Below are positions 1-8,390 of a stretch of 10,945 nucleotides of DNA, in pieces. The position numbers and the translations under genes were made by a program. A model generated the notes under the pieces. The model saw nothing but the letters and a program-made list of their open reading frames with translations. It was not told where the DNA came from and searched no databases. The DNA is from Funneliformis mosseae (taxonomy: Eukaryota > Glomeromycota > Glomeromycetes > Glomerales > Glomeraceae): the NCBI GenBank assembly GCA_910592005.1, contig CAJVPP010003725.1, forward strand, positions 1-10,945, read 5' to 3'. Position 1 is the stretch's first letter, and each line of letters begins with the position of its first letter.

Positions 1-159
1 GAAATCAGTAATCATCTACTATAACGAATAATTTGTTAACGCTATAACGAATTATTCGTTATACATTCCGCATAATTTGTTATAGCGTTAATGAAGATTC
101 TTATAACAAAGTCCTGATCGGCTGGATTGGCAACTTCGTTATATCGAGGTGTGACTGTA
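1..159. mobile_element. End of a pogo/Tigger-like DNA transposon, cut by the window edge
   Basis: The terminal inverted repeat lies at 134-159 and ends in GTGACTGTA, with the TA that these elements use as target site. The same end, diverged, recurs at 1072-1092 and 4338-4361. Inside it are two interlocking perfect 11-bp inverted repeats: ATAACGAATAA (21-31) with its complement at 52-62, and AACGCTATAAC (38-48) with its complement at 79-89. No coding sequence is visible in this piece, so I cannot tell an autonomous element from a MITE. The assignment to pogo/Tc1-mariner rests on terminal-repeat form and the TA site. Confidence 0.65.
134..159. repeat. Terminal inverted repeat of the pogo-like element
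   Basis: The outermost bases read TACAGTCACACCTCGATATA when taken inward from the end (reverse complement). The matching left end of this copy lies outside the window. The internal copies at 1021 and 4361 share the TACAGTCA-type start with a few substitutions. Confidence 0.6.
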
Positions 160-431
160 TTTGCTATTAAAATGCTTAAAAATTAAATTTTTATTAATTA
201 TTAAATATATTTATAAATATGAAAATAAATATTTAATTTTTTATCTTATTATTATTTTTGTTTTAATTTTTAATGATAGTAATATTTCTGATGATATATA
301 ATCACAAAAATTTTAAATTATTATATTATATTTTATTTTTCTAAATATAATAAAATTTTAAGCCAAATATCTTTATCTTTTTTCCTGAATATTAATTATT
401 ATTAATATGTAAAATATTATTATATAATGCA
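160..431. other. AT-rich intergenic DNA without a gene
   Basis: The stretch is almost entirely A and T with short homopolymers, and stop codons are dense in all frames. I see no gene, no structured RNA and no clear repeat here. Confidence 0.7.
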
Positions 432-598
432 TATAAATGCTTTGTAATAGAAAGAAAGGAAATTACCAAAAAAAATTTTTTTTGAATTAATATTAAATTT
501 AAATTTATTTTACTAAAAAAAAAATAATATTTAGCTTAGAAAGTAAAAAAAAATTTTTTTGGTAGTTCCCTCCTTTTTTACTGTAAAGCATCTATATA
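432..598. repeat. Fold-back, MITE-like palindromic element of about 165 bp
   Basis: The left arm (about 432-488) and right arm (about 543-598) are imperfect inverted repeats. Read inward, each runs ATATARATGCTTT, a purine-rich stretch ending GGAAATTACC (left) or GGGAACTACC (right), and then a run of A followed by a run of T. The arms are roughly 50 bp and the A/T centre about 50 bp. The two arms differ mainly by transitions and a short indel. Non-autonomous DNA transposons commonly have this shape. No target-site duplication is certain because the flanks are also A/T-rich. Confidence 0.65.
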
Positions 599-1020
599 AT
601 TTAACCTAATTTTGAATATTTTTTAAAAACTATTCCATAATTTAGTAATTATATAATAAGTTTAACTATTTTAATTTACAATGATCAGATTTTTATAATT
701 AAAAAAGTATTAAACTATTTTAAATTGAACCTTTTAGCCTAATATTAATTTTTTATAATTTTAAAGTTTATATTTAATTTTTATAATATATTTATTTAAT
801 AATTAATTTTTTTTTTTTCTTTTATTATTATTATTCCTTTCATCTTTTTTATTACTATCATTCTATTTATCTCTTTCATTATCATTATTTCTTTCTTTCT
901 TTCATTATTATTTTTTTTATCATTAATTTTTTTATTTATTAAAAATTTTATCTAATAAGTCTTATAGCTTTATATATATATTTATTCTTCTTTCTTTTAG
1001 TTCTAGTTGAATTTTCATAA
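599..1020. other. AT-rich intergenic DNA with a pyrimidine-only tract
   Basis: There is no supportable gene. From about 808 to 935 the plus strand is nearly free of G and consists of T with interspersed C and A, with TTATTA and TTTCTTTC microsatellite-like units. This is simple-sequence DNA. Confidence 0.65.
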
Positions 1021-1092
1021 TACAGTCAGATCTCTATATAATCACACAATTAATTCTACTAAAATCAGTGATTATATAAAGGTGTGACTGTA
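1021..1092. repeat. 72-bp head-to-head terminal-repeat palindrome
   Basis: A left-type end (1021-1045, TACAGTCAGATCTCTATATA onward) is followed after about 22 bases by a right-type end (1068-1092, ending GGTGTGACTGTA). Over 25 bp the arms agree except at three positions, and the unit is bounded by TA on both sides. It could be a minimal MITE with nothing but its two ends, or the left end of the 3.3-kb element with an internal inverted copy. Confidence 0.6.
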
Positions 1093-2277
1093 AAAGATTA
1101 CCTTTATATAATCATATAATCATAACTATATTATAATCAAATAGATAGTGACTATTTAGAAGTTAAATTAATATTATTAAGCTTTATATCATCTATTTAT
1201 ATATCACACAATACATTTGTGAAGCAAGAAATGTTAAAAAATAAAACACTGATTCTCATTCGTTAATTTACGTGATGTAATAAATGAAAATTATTACATG
1301 ACTAATAATTTTTACAATTTCTCTAATACATAATAGAATCCATAAATATTATGATTTTTACAGTGCAGTCATGAAAATCATTGATTCTGTAAAATTAGCA
1401 TTTGATATCATGAGAAATATTATTGTGTACGTTATTTATTTATCATAATTATTATGATATAGCTCTTTAGAAACTGTAGTATAATCTTTATTAAGTTATG
1501 TAAAAAAGATATTATCAAATTACATAATTTCCTATTTAATTTTCATAGTTACTAAAAAAATCAGTAATCAGAGCTTGCTTTTAAGATTGAACTTCAAGCC
1601 GCCTTACTACATTTAAGTATTTTTTAAAAATATAATCATCTTCAATATTAAATTTATTAATAGGCTGTTAATCAAAAAAGATAATCCAAGTTTGTAAAGA
1701 ATTAAGAGCTTCATTTGGAAATATTAACATTAGTTCTTCTTCAGAATCATTATTAGTATTATCATCATCTTCATATATTTCCTTTTGAACTAATTGTATA
1801 ATATCATTATCATTTAGAATATCTTCAGTTAGAACTTCTTCTAATTTCTGAAAATAATCAATTAATATATTTTTTAATAAAGCATTATAAGGATCATTAT
1901 TAAATTTTTTTAATTTCTTCTATTATTTGATTAATCTTAACTTCTTTATGATCCACTAAATTTTGTTAGATTTGCGTTATATTGTTTATATCTTTATCAA
2001 TTGAAGAAGGTAAAATTCTGGTCTTTTTCAACAGTTGTAAATAGTTTCTTCAGTTACTTACTTCTATACATCTACTAAATAATTGATTACTTTTTTAATA
2101 TTGATTTTCTCTTGTAAATATCTTTTCTATCTTTAAATAGGTTTAACATATAATGGAAAAATTCCTCTTATAATGGTTTTTAAAGCTTGTAATAATTTCA
2201 ATGTCAAGTGGCTGAAGATGGCTTGTAGTATTAGGAGGTAAAAAGGTCACCTCAATATGAATTAATTGAAGTTATTA

Positions 2278-2495
2278 GATATTAGGACTATTACGACCTC
2301 TATTGTGACTGCTATTATAACTTTTACTTAGTTTATTATTACAGCCTCTACTATAATTACTACTATAACCTCTACTTAATTTATCATCACAACCTTTATT
2401 ACAACCTTTAAATCCGCTTGGTTTACTATTATAGCTTTTATCACAACCTTTAGATCCACTTAGTTTACTATTACAGCTTTCTAAAGCTTGACTTC
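2278..2495 (-). repeat. Low-complexity Gly/Cys/Asn/Ser repeat region inside the transposase
   Basis: About 70 in-frame codons without a stop encode an imperfect repeat with units such as SKLSGSKGCDKSYN, SKPSGFKGCNKG and DKLSRGYSSNYSRGCN, with a period near 12-14 residues. The stretch lies between the second and third catalytic Asp and stays in the same frame as the third-Asp motif, separated from it by two adjacent TAA codons (2272-2277). It is best read as an expanded linker of the DDE domain rather than a separate gene. Confidence 0.6.
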
Positions 2496-2835
2496 CTATA
2501 TTAAAAAAAAAATTCTAGTAAGTTAAATATTTAACGATTATATTATATTTATTATAATAAACAAATTTTTTTATTTTTTATTTTAATTTTATTAATTTAT
2601 TAATTTTTTTTTTTATTTCTTATTATTTTTTTTATTTTTTTATTTTTTATTGTTTTTATTTAAATAATATTATAAATAAATATATATATATAATATAAAT
2701 TAAATAAACTAATAAACTAAATGGCTTTGTAAAATTAATTTTCTAATAATTTGATAATAAACTTTATATTTAAAGACTAATTAATGAATAATAGACTTTA
2801 TAATCAATAACTTATTTTTCTTTATAAAAATTTAC
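2496..2835 (-). other. Possible intron (or AT-rich insertion) within the transposase pseudogene
   Basis: The minus-strand sequence after the second-Asp segment reaches GTAAAT (donor GT at 2835-2834). About 340 A/T-rich nucleotides later it reaches a T-run followed by AATATAG (acceptor AG at 2497-2496). Removing it joins the segment containing EFASTS to SQALESC in the same frame (one base of the split codon from the first side, two from the second). This phase agreement favours an intron. It is longer than the 87-111 nt introns in the neighbouring gene, so a nested insertion remains possible. Confidence 0.4.
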
Positions 2836-3775
2836 TAGAGGTTGATGCAAATTCAGTCTCTTTATTAGCGCTATCTTCATTTTGCTCGTTTGATAAATTT
2901 AGATCAAAATATGACAGAGCGTTATCAATCAGAAGCAAAATTTTTTTATTTTTTATTTTAAAGTAACTATCTAATTCACAAAATACTTCTTCAAAAATCG
3001 TTAAATTCACCTATGCTTTCAAATTTCTACAATAATAAACTGGAAGTCTTCTTATATTAATTTTTGAAAAAGGTTTTAGATACTTTACGTTACCAATTAT
3101 TTATGGTTTGAGCTTATTAGTTCCTATTATATTTGTATCAAAAAGGATCATAATTCATATTTTATTTTTTTTCTCACCACGAACTGGCTTAGTTGAAAAG
3201 ATTTGATTTAGAGACATCTGATAATAAAGACCTATTTTATCAATATTATAAATTTTATCAAGAGTATACTAACTTAGAAGTTGATAAAGCTTGATTCTTT
3301 CTTCTAGAAGAGATGCTATTAGTGTACTTTCTGATTCTCTATGTATTCAATACTGATATATAATATTACGTCTTTTGAAGCTATTTAACCAACCATTGAA
3401 GAATACTAACTCATCTTCTTGTATGTTGAATGTATTAGCAAAAATCTCGCCTTTTATTTATTAATGAATCTGTTAAGATACATCACCTATTGTTACACTT
3501 TCTATTTACAAATATATAGTCCTATTAAGTTCTAGAAACTTGACTTCTTTATGTTTGTAAATTTTTTTAGAACCTTCAATATCTAATGTAAAATTTCACT
3601 TTTCACTTTATGATAGTATCTTTGTTACTATATTATAATAAATGTTTAAAGTTAGATTTTTTTTTTTATTAAAATAGTCAGCAATTTCTTCGCGTTTTTT
3701 ATTTTTATTATTTTTTGACTATTCACAAATTTGATACTTGAGGCTAATGCTTATAGCTGAATAGTATTATTTAAA

Positions 3776-4337
3776 TCAGTTAAAAAGTATTATAATATTC
3801 AAAAATTAGAAAAGATAACTAATAATGATAATGGTAATATTGTTATAAACCACTATTTGAGTTAGAATAATAAGGATGTAAATTTGTTAGAAGAGGTTTA
3901 TTATAGATAATAAGAGGTCATTCAGAAATAATTTTGAAAAGGAGTTTTAAAGAAATCAATAATATTTTAACCACTTGATATTTTCAATAAAAGTATATTT
4001 GTATTTTAAATATCATTCTTTTTATTAATATGAATGATATAGGAAAAAAATTATTGTCACAGAATAAAAATGATTATGCTATTGATTTTTTTCACTTTAA
4101 ATATATTATATAACACATTTTCTCTCATATTATATTTTAAAATTAAGCTTCATATTAAACTTTTTTAATCTGCAATCAATCAAAATAAGTTAATCAAAAA
4201 TCTGTGACTATAAAAAGGTCTAATTACTAATAAAAATGATATGCACATTATAAATTACAAGGTAATAGTGACTATAACTGATTTGTAATTATATAGAGGT
4301 AATTTAATAAGCTTTAAATCCATTTTACAAAAATGAG
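3776..4337. other. Untranslated flank of the pogo-like element
   Basis: The stretch lies between the transposase N-terminus and the right terminal repeat. It contains the subterminal repeat near 4290-4310 and ATAGTGACTAT near 4266. The plus-strand codons at 3794-3970 look loosely protein-like, but stops are as frequent as chance predicts at this base composition. No gene is supported. Confidence 0.55.
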
Positions 4338-4361
4338 TTCTTATATAAAGATGTGATTATA

Positions 4362-5584
4362 TACTGTGTGAATATAAATGAATACTTAAATATTTTAAAA
4401 CTTTTAACTAAAATTTGAAATAAAATTTTTTCTTTATTAAAATATCCTTTTATAATTTAAATTCTGCATTTAAATTTTCATTATCAGAATAATTATATTC
4501 TCTATTATCATTTGTATTTTTAAAAGACTACAAAAAGGTTAGAATTATAAATATTAAAAGGATTTTTATTAATTTATTTATACTTTTCATTTTTTTGTTT
4601 TTATAACTTATTTTTTATAAGTATAAAACCTCTTTTTTACTCTTGATATTATTTGATTATAAATTAATATTACATTAGTATTATGAAGTTAAAAATTATT
4701 TATTTTAACTAAAATCAAATGTAATATAAGTTTAAAATTAAAATTTTTTTTTATAGAACTTATCATATTTATATAAATTTATTATATTACACATATAATT
4801 CTAGGTAGAAATATATAATGTAAGGGTAAAATTATATGAATAAATCAAAATAGATATAAAAAATTTTATATTTTAAAAGCTTATATATTTTAATACAACA
4901 ATCTGATTTTATATTTTAATATAATTAAATAGATTTTATTAAGAAGTATTGATTACTATTAAGTTTATTTAAAAATAATTTCTTAATAATTTTTTATTAA
5001 CATTTAAAGATTATCAATTTTATTAAATATCTTATGATATTACTTACTATATTAATATATTTTTTTTTTTATTAATATATTAAATATTATAAAAATTTTT
5101 TTTATATTAAACTTTAGAATTATTAAAATATTGTTGTAATTTATTAAAATATTAATATAAATAATATTTTAAAAAAAAAAAATTATTTATAAAATTATTT
5201 ATTTATTAAATACAAATTATAAAAAAAAAAAAAAATCAAATTAAATTAAATCTATAAAAATTCAATTTTTATATATTATATTAATAATAAAAATTATTAT
5301 AAAATATCATATCTTTAACTTATATTATAAATTTTAATATAAAAAATTTATTTAATAAAATTATTAATAAAAATAATTAAAAATAATAAATTTTATATAT
5401 CTGATATGTTATGAAAAATGTAAATTCATATTTTGTTAAATGTATAAATTTTATATGAAAAAAAAAAAAAATAAAGAAAAAAATTTTTAATATAAAATAC
5501 TTAAAATATATAATTAGATTAAATGGATATATAAATTCTATAAATTCTATTTATTATTTCTAAAAATTTGTTTTCTTTTCATTT
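4362..5584. other. 1.2 kb of extremely AT-rich DNA without a gene
   Basis: G and C are rare throughout, and especially so from about 4970 to 5520, with A- and T-homopolymers and ATTAAT/TATAAA units. Stop codons saturate all frames. The right edge should include the 3' untranslated region of the minus-strand gene that ends at 5585. I see no RNA gene or clear transposon end. Confidence 0.7.
5550..5555 (-). promoter_or_regulatory. Candidate polyadenylation signal AATAAA
   Basis: On the minus strand AATAAA lies about 30 nt past the TAA stop of the membrane-protein gene. The position is sensible, but such a hexamer is frequent by chance in DNA this rich in A and T. Confidence 0.35.
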
Positions 5585-7566
5585 TTAATTATTACATTCA
5601 AATATACTTTGATTAAGTTTCTTTTTAATTCTACACCCAACCCAAGGTTTATTATCATTATCCTCCATCATCAAAATGGTATCAAATATAGCTTTATGAT
5701 TATTTTGTAATTTATCTAAATGTTTTTTAATTACATTAATTTCAGATCTAGTTATTTTCTTTGTAATTTTAGTTATTCTAAAATGTTCTGAAAATAACAA
5801 TAAATCATTTAAATGATTATCCAAATAAACTTTTAAATCTGTGAAATAAGTCGAGATTTCAATTAAATCGGTAAATAAAGCTATTAATAATTTTTCAACC
5901 TTTAAAGCCGTATTATAATCTACTTCGCCTAAATTATCAATTTTTCCACCTTTTATTCTACCAAATCTTATTAAAGCATTTAACCAAGAAGAAAATGGTT
6001 TACTACTATCTTTAATAAATTTTTCTAATTCGATTTTCATTTTTACTACTTGAATAATAATCTCATCATGGTAATCTTGTGCTTTGTCCACTTCTCTCAT
6101 TACTAAATCAATATTATTAATAATAACGTCATCAATATCATTAATTAAATCGTCAAAATTGTTTGTTAATGGAAAATAATCACTTCCTGTAATAAGTACA
6201 TTCCAAAGAAAAGTTGAACCCTTTTTTAAGGGAAAGTAATTTAACAATCTTTTAATATTTTGCTGAAATATCCAAAAGTATGATGATTCTTGATAATACA
6301 TATCCAGTAATGTTCTTGATGTATTATCTATGCTTTTCGTAAATTCTACTAGGTACGTGTATAACTCTTGTCCTCGTTTATCATCTTCTTTTTGTGTCGT
6401 TGATATATCATTTGACGAGGTTCTCGGATTTTGATGTTGATTTAGTTCATATAATTCAAGAAATGATGTTGTGGTTTTTAATTTTCTTACATAGCTTTCA
6501 AGTTGATTTTGTATCCCGGGTTCAGGCAATTTATCTTTATGGCAGCGAATTATTTTTTAAAAAAAACAAAACTTTAGTATGATGTTGAACGCAGAATAGA
6601 ATTTAAATAAATATAACATACAAGGTATAATAAGTAATTCCTCAACCAATGATTGAGACTAATAAAGTTTATAATTTCACATTAATAAATGTTAGTAAAG
6701 AAAAAAAAAATCATAAAGTTTCTAATACCAAAAAAGATCTCGTTTACCTTAGTATCAGAATTATATAAAATTAAAATTGTCGAAATTAGAAATAGCATGA
6801 AAAGATTAGATAATCCTATTCGAGAAATCAATTTGAACAATGAATTTTTAAATCTGTGCTTTGATTTCTCTTCGATCTTATCATCAGTATTATTGTTCTC
6901 ATTTACAACATCCTCATCACTCATTTCCTCGTCACGTTCTCCTAGATTAAAAAAATAAAAAATAAAATTCGAACGTTAAGTTTCTTTTAATAAATAAATA
7001 ATTACATATATACATCATAGCTTTAAATATTCACGAACATTATAAGGCTTACCATCAAATTCAATCTCTCTTAAACCCACAGTAACACCATCTCCAAAAC
7101 TCAATTGATGAGTAAACTCCCCTTTATTATTAGGTTCAATATTAATATTATAATCCATAATAAAATCATTTCCTAATCCAAATTCCACATTAGAATCTTT
7201 CAATACCAAAACTTCTCTTATATTCTTTTCAACTTTTTCATGATTAAACGAATAAATAGATCCTCCATCATTTCTCCCTCGACCACCATTGGTCTCAAAT
7301 GAAATCGATAATTCACAAATACCAACAATATTCTCCAATTTATTATCTCTTGTAATAGTATAGCTTGTTATTGGTTTAAATTTTAATCTAGTTACATCTA
7401 CTCCATGGTCCATTAATCTTCTTAAAGATATAATGGAATAATTCCACGACGGATTTAAATACCCATTAAATGATGTGATATTTGACGAAGTTTCATATTG
7501 AAATTTGTAAAATTTGTATTTTTTATTTGAAGATCTGTTTTGTGAATGCAAAAAACTATGTGCCAT
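5585..7566 (-). CDS. Four-exon gene for an unrecognised single-pass membrane protein, 564 residues
   Basis: Exons are 7566-7053, 6941-6748, 6658-6622 (37-nt micro-exon) and 6534-5585, totalling 1695 nt including TAA. Every junction matches in phase (1, 0, 1) and has good splice signals. The start ATG at 7566 follows AAAA. Residues 1-171 look beta-rich and soluble, with a Gly-rich stretch (GGRGRNDGG) near 94-102. Residues 173-196 form an acidic, Asn-rich linker, followed by a basic patch and one hydrophobic segment near 214-231 (LFMLFLISTILILY). Residues 250-564 are mostly helical, with a long helix or coiled coil near 375-424 and another near 460-500. I recognise no family and no catalytic motif. 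The distal exon alone has no usable ATG at its start (it opens at TTG 6529), which argues that it belongs to the upstream exons. If intron 1 is kept, translation stops at 7015 and gives a 183-residue soluble protein; an internal ATG at 6924 could then start a shorter second protein. Codon use and the lack of stops over 950 nt in DNA this AT-rich make coding status firm. The one-gene model is well supported but unproven. Confidence 0.8.
6535..6621 (-). other. Intron 3 of the membrane-protein gene (87 nt)
   Basis: The donor is the consensus GTATGT. TACTAA at 6579-6574 is the likely branch site, followed by a T8 run and the acceptor CCATAAAG. The upstream micro-exon leaves one base (T) and exon 4 supplies AT, making a Tyr codon. 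An in-frame TAA inside the intron shows that exon 4 cannot extend upstream unspliced. Confidence 0.68.
6659..6747 (-). other. Intron 2 of the membrane-protein gene (89 nt)
   Basis: The exon ends at AAG, followed by donor GTAAAC. A perfect TACTAAC branch site is at 6697-6691, preceded by a T-run, and the acceptor TTATTAG lies about 30 nt beyond. Phase 0. It removes the low-complexity FFFF-coding read-through that would otherwise follow the transmembrane segment. Confidence 0.72.
6942..7052 (-). other. Intron 1 of the membrane-protein gene (111 nt)
   Basis: The donor GTAAGC follows the codon bases GAT G, and the acceptor is a long T-run ending TAATCTAG. A branch-like CTTAACG lies at 6980-6974. 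Splicing gives G plus GA, a Gly codon, and continues into GAACGTGACGAGGAAATG without a stop. An in-frame TGA within the intron (7015-7017) means retention truncates the protein after REYLKL. Confidence 0.65.
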
Positions 7567-8110
7567 TTTTATGTGAAAAAGATAAATGATAAAACTAATA
7601 AAAGAAAATAACGAAAACGGTTATGCATTTGTAACAATAATAATCTTCATTAGGAAAAAATGTGCTAATTTAATGTGTTACAGATACAGTAATATCGATA
7701 TGAAATGATTGATAAATTATAAATTTTTTTTTTTATTTTTTTTTTTATTTTTATTTTTATTTTTTTTTTATACTCGCGTTTTTTTTTTCGTAAGACGTAT
7801 ATATATTATCATATTTTTTTTAAAAAACAATAGACATTAAAAAAGTTTACAACTCACCAAGAAAAGTAACTACAATTTTTGGACGAAAAAATTAAATGAT
7901 TTACACAACGTAATTTTCTTGCAACTTTTATAATATGATCCTATTTGTAATCTTTCAATAGTTTTATATCAAAATTGACATACTCCTCTGTTGTAATTTA
8001 ACATGTAGATTGATTTCAAAATTTGAAAGAATTGAAAGTAAAACCAAAATTCATTTCTTTAATGAAAGAGGAATAAAGTTAAGGAAAATCCAAATTTTAA
8101 TATTTTCAAG
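7567..8110. other. Intergenic region upstream of the membrane-protein gene
   Basis: The stretch probably holds the promoter of the minus-strand gene starting at 7566. Its main feature is a T-rich plus-strand tract at about 7723-7790 (an A tract as read by the gene), interrupted by CTCGCG; such dA:dT tracts often sit in fungal promoters. I see no coding sequence. Confidence 0.5.
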
Positions 8111-8118
8111 AAAAAAAA
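8111..8118 (-). terminator. RNA polymerase III terminator of the tRNA
   Basis: On the minus strand a run of eight T begins 14 nt after the last tRNA base. A T-run of this kind just past the 3' end is the usual Pol III stop. Confidence 0.75.
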
Positions 8119-8131
8119 TAGAATGGTAATC

Positions 8132-8203
8132 GGGCTCAACCGGGAATTGAACCCGGGACCTCTCCGACCCGAACGGAGAATCATACTACTAGACCATTGA
8201 GCC
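8132..8203 (-). tRNA. tRNA-Pro, anticodon CGG
   Basis: The 72-nt sequence folds into a full cloverleaf without an intron. The acceptor stem is GGCTCAA with TTGAGCC, the anticodon stem CTCCG with CGGAG, and the T arm CCGGG/TTCAATT/CCCGG. The anticodon loop is TTCGGGT, with anticodon CGG at 8171-8169 reading codon CCG. The discriminator is C, and CCA is not encoded, as expected for a eukaryotic nuclear tRNA. The internal B box GGTTCAATTCC (8153-8143) and the A-box region TGGTCTAGTAG are present. The core strongly resembles the eukaryotic tRNA-Pro family. It stands alone, with its own Pol III terminator. Confidence 0.96.
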
Positions 8204-8351
8204 AAAGACTATGCTACACAAACTATAGTTTTTTTTATGTATTCTTTAACGTTAAATAATTTTTTTTTTTTACCTTCAATATTTTTGAGAAAAGTTTTGA
8301 AAAAGTTAATGTAACGATTAAGGAAAGTTTCGGACAGTATATCGCTTTTAG

Positions 8352-8353
<2 letters not shown>

Positions 8354-8382
<29 letters not shown>
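8354..8382. repeat. T29 homopolymer followed by A7
   Basis: Twenty-nine consecutive T are followed by seven A. Read on the minus strand the run makes an artificial poly-Lys open frame at 8412-8209 that runs into the tRNA, which is not a credible gene. The exact length may be affected by sequencing. Confidence 0.8.

Positions 8383-8390
<8 letters not shown>

Larger units (their letters stand above)
1668..3775 (-). pseudogene. Dead pogo/Tigger-like transposase (CENP-B-type HTH plus DDE domain)
   Basis: This would have cut and pasted its own element. Reading the minus strand with frame jumps, the parts appear in family order. An N-terminal helix-turn-helix with KREEIADYFNKK lies near 3660-3700. 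A second, Tc5/CENP-B-type HTH with TFNIQEDELVFFNGWLNSFK lies near 3370-3425. The catalytic core follows: first Asp in YNIDKIGLYY (codon 3239-3241), second Asp in ILLLIDNALSYF (2924-2926) and third Asp in FLPPNTTSHLQPLDIEII (2203-2205). The acidic C-terminal tail ends in LQTWIIFFD and stop 1668-1670. All three aspartates survive, but the frame is broken by numerous TAA/TAG/TGA codons and at least one frameshift between the HTH and the first Asp. A low-complexity linker and a possible intron separate the second and third Asp. It cannot make an active protein. Family assignment is firm; the exact start is approximate. Confidence 0.88.
1021..4361 (-). mobile_element. Degenerate pogo/Tigger-like (Tc1-mariner superfamily) DNA transposon
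   Basis: The element contains a decayed transposase of the CENP-B-HTH plus DDE type. Its proposed ends are the terminal repeat TACAGTCAGATCTCTATATA at 1021 and its diverged inverted copy at 4338-4361. A second, subterminal inverted pair supports these limits: GATTACCTTTATATAAT near 1097-1113 matches AAATTACCTCTATATAAT read on the minus strand from about 4310. ATAGTGACTAT occurs near both ends (about 1144 and 4266). A total length of about 3.3 kb is plausible for this group. The outer limits are less certain than the transposase, because 1021-1092 could be a separate miniature insertion next to a truncated element. Confidence 0.65.

Noticed and set aside
3794..3970. Plus-strand codons resembling a decayed protein (NIVINHYLS, DVNLLEEVYYR)
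   Set aside because: Five internal stops in about 59 codons is what chance predicts at this A/T content, and no family motif is visible.
6394..6582. Plus-strand open frame opposite exon 4
   Set aside because: It is antisense to a well-supported coding exon and has no splice or start signals of its own.
6689..6958. Plus-strand open frame opposite exons 2 and intron 2
   Set aside because: It is a shadow of the minus-strand coding exon and its codons mirror that gene's bias.
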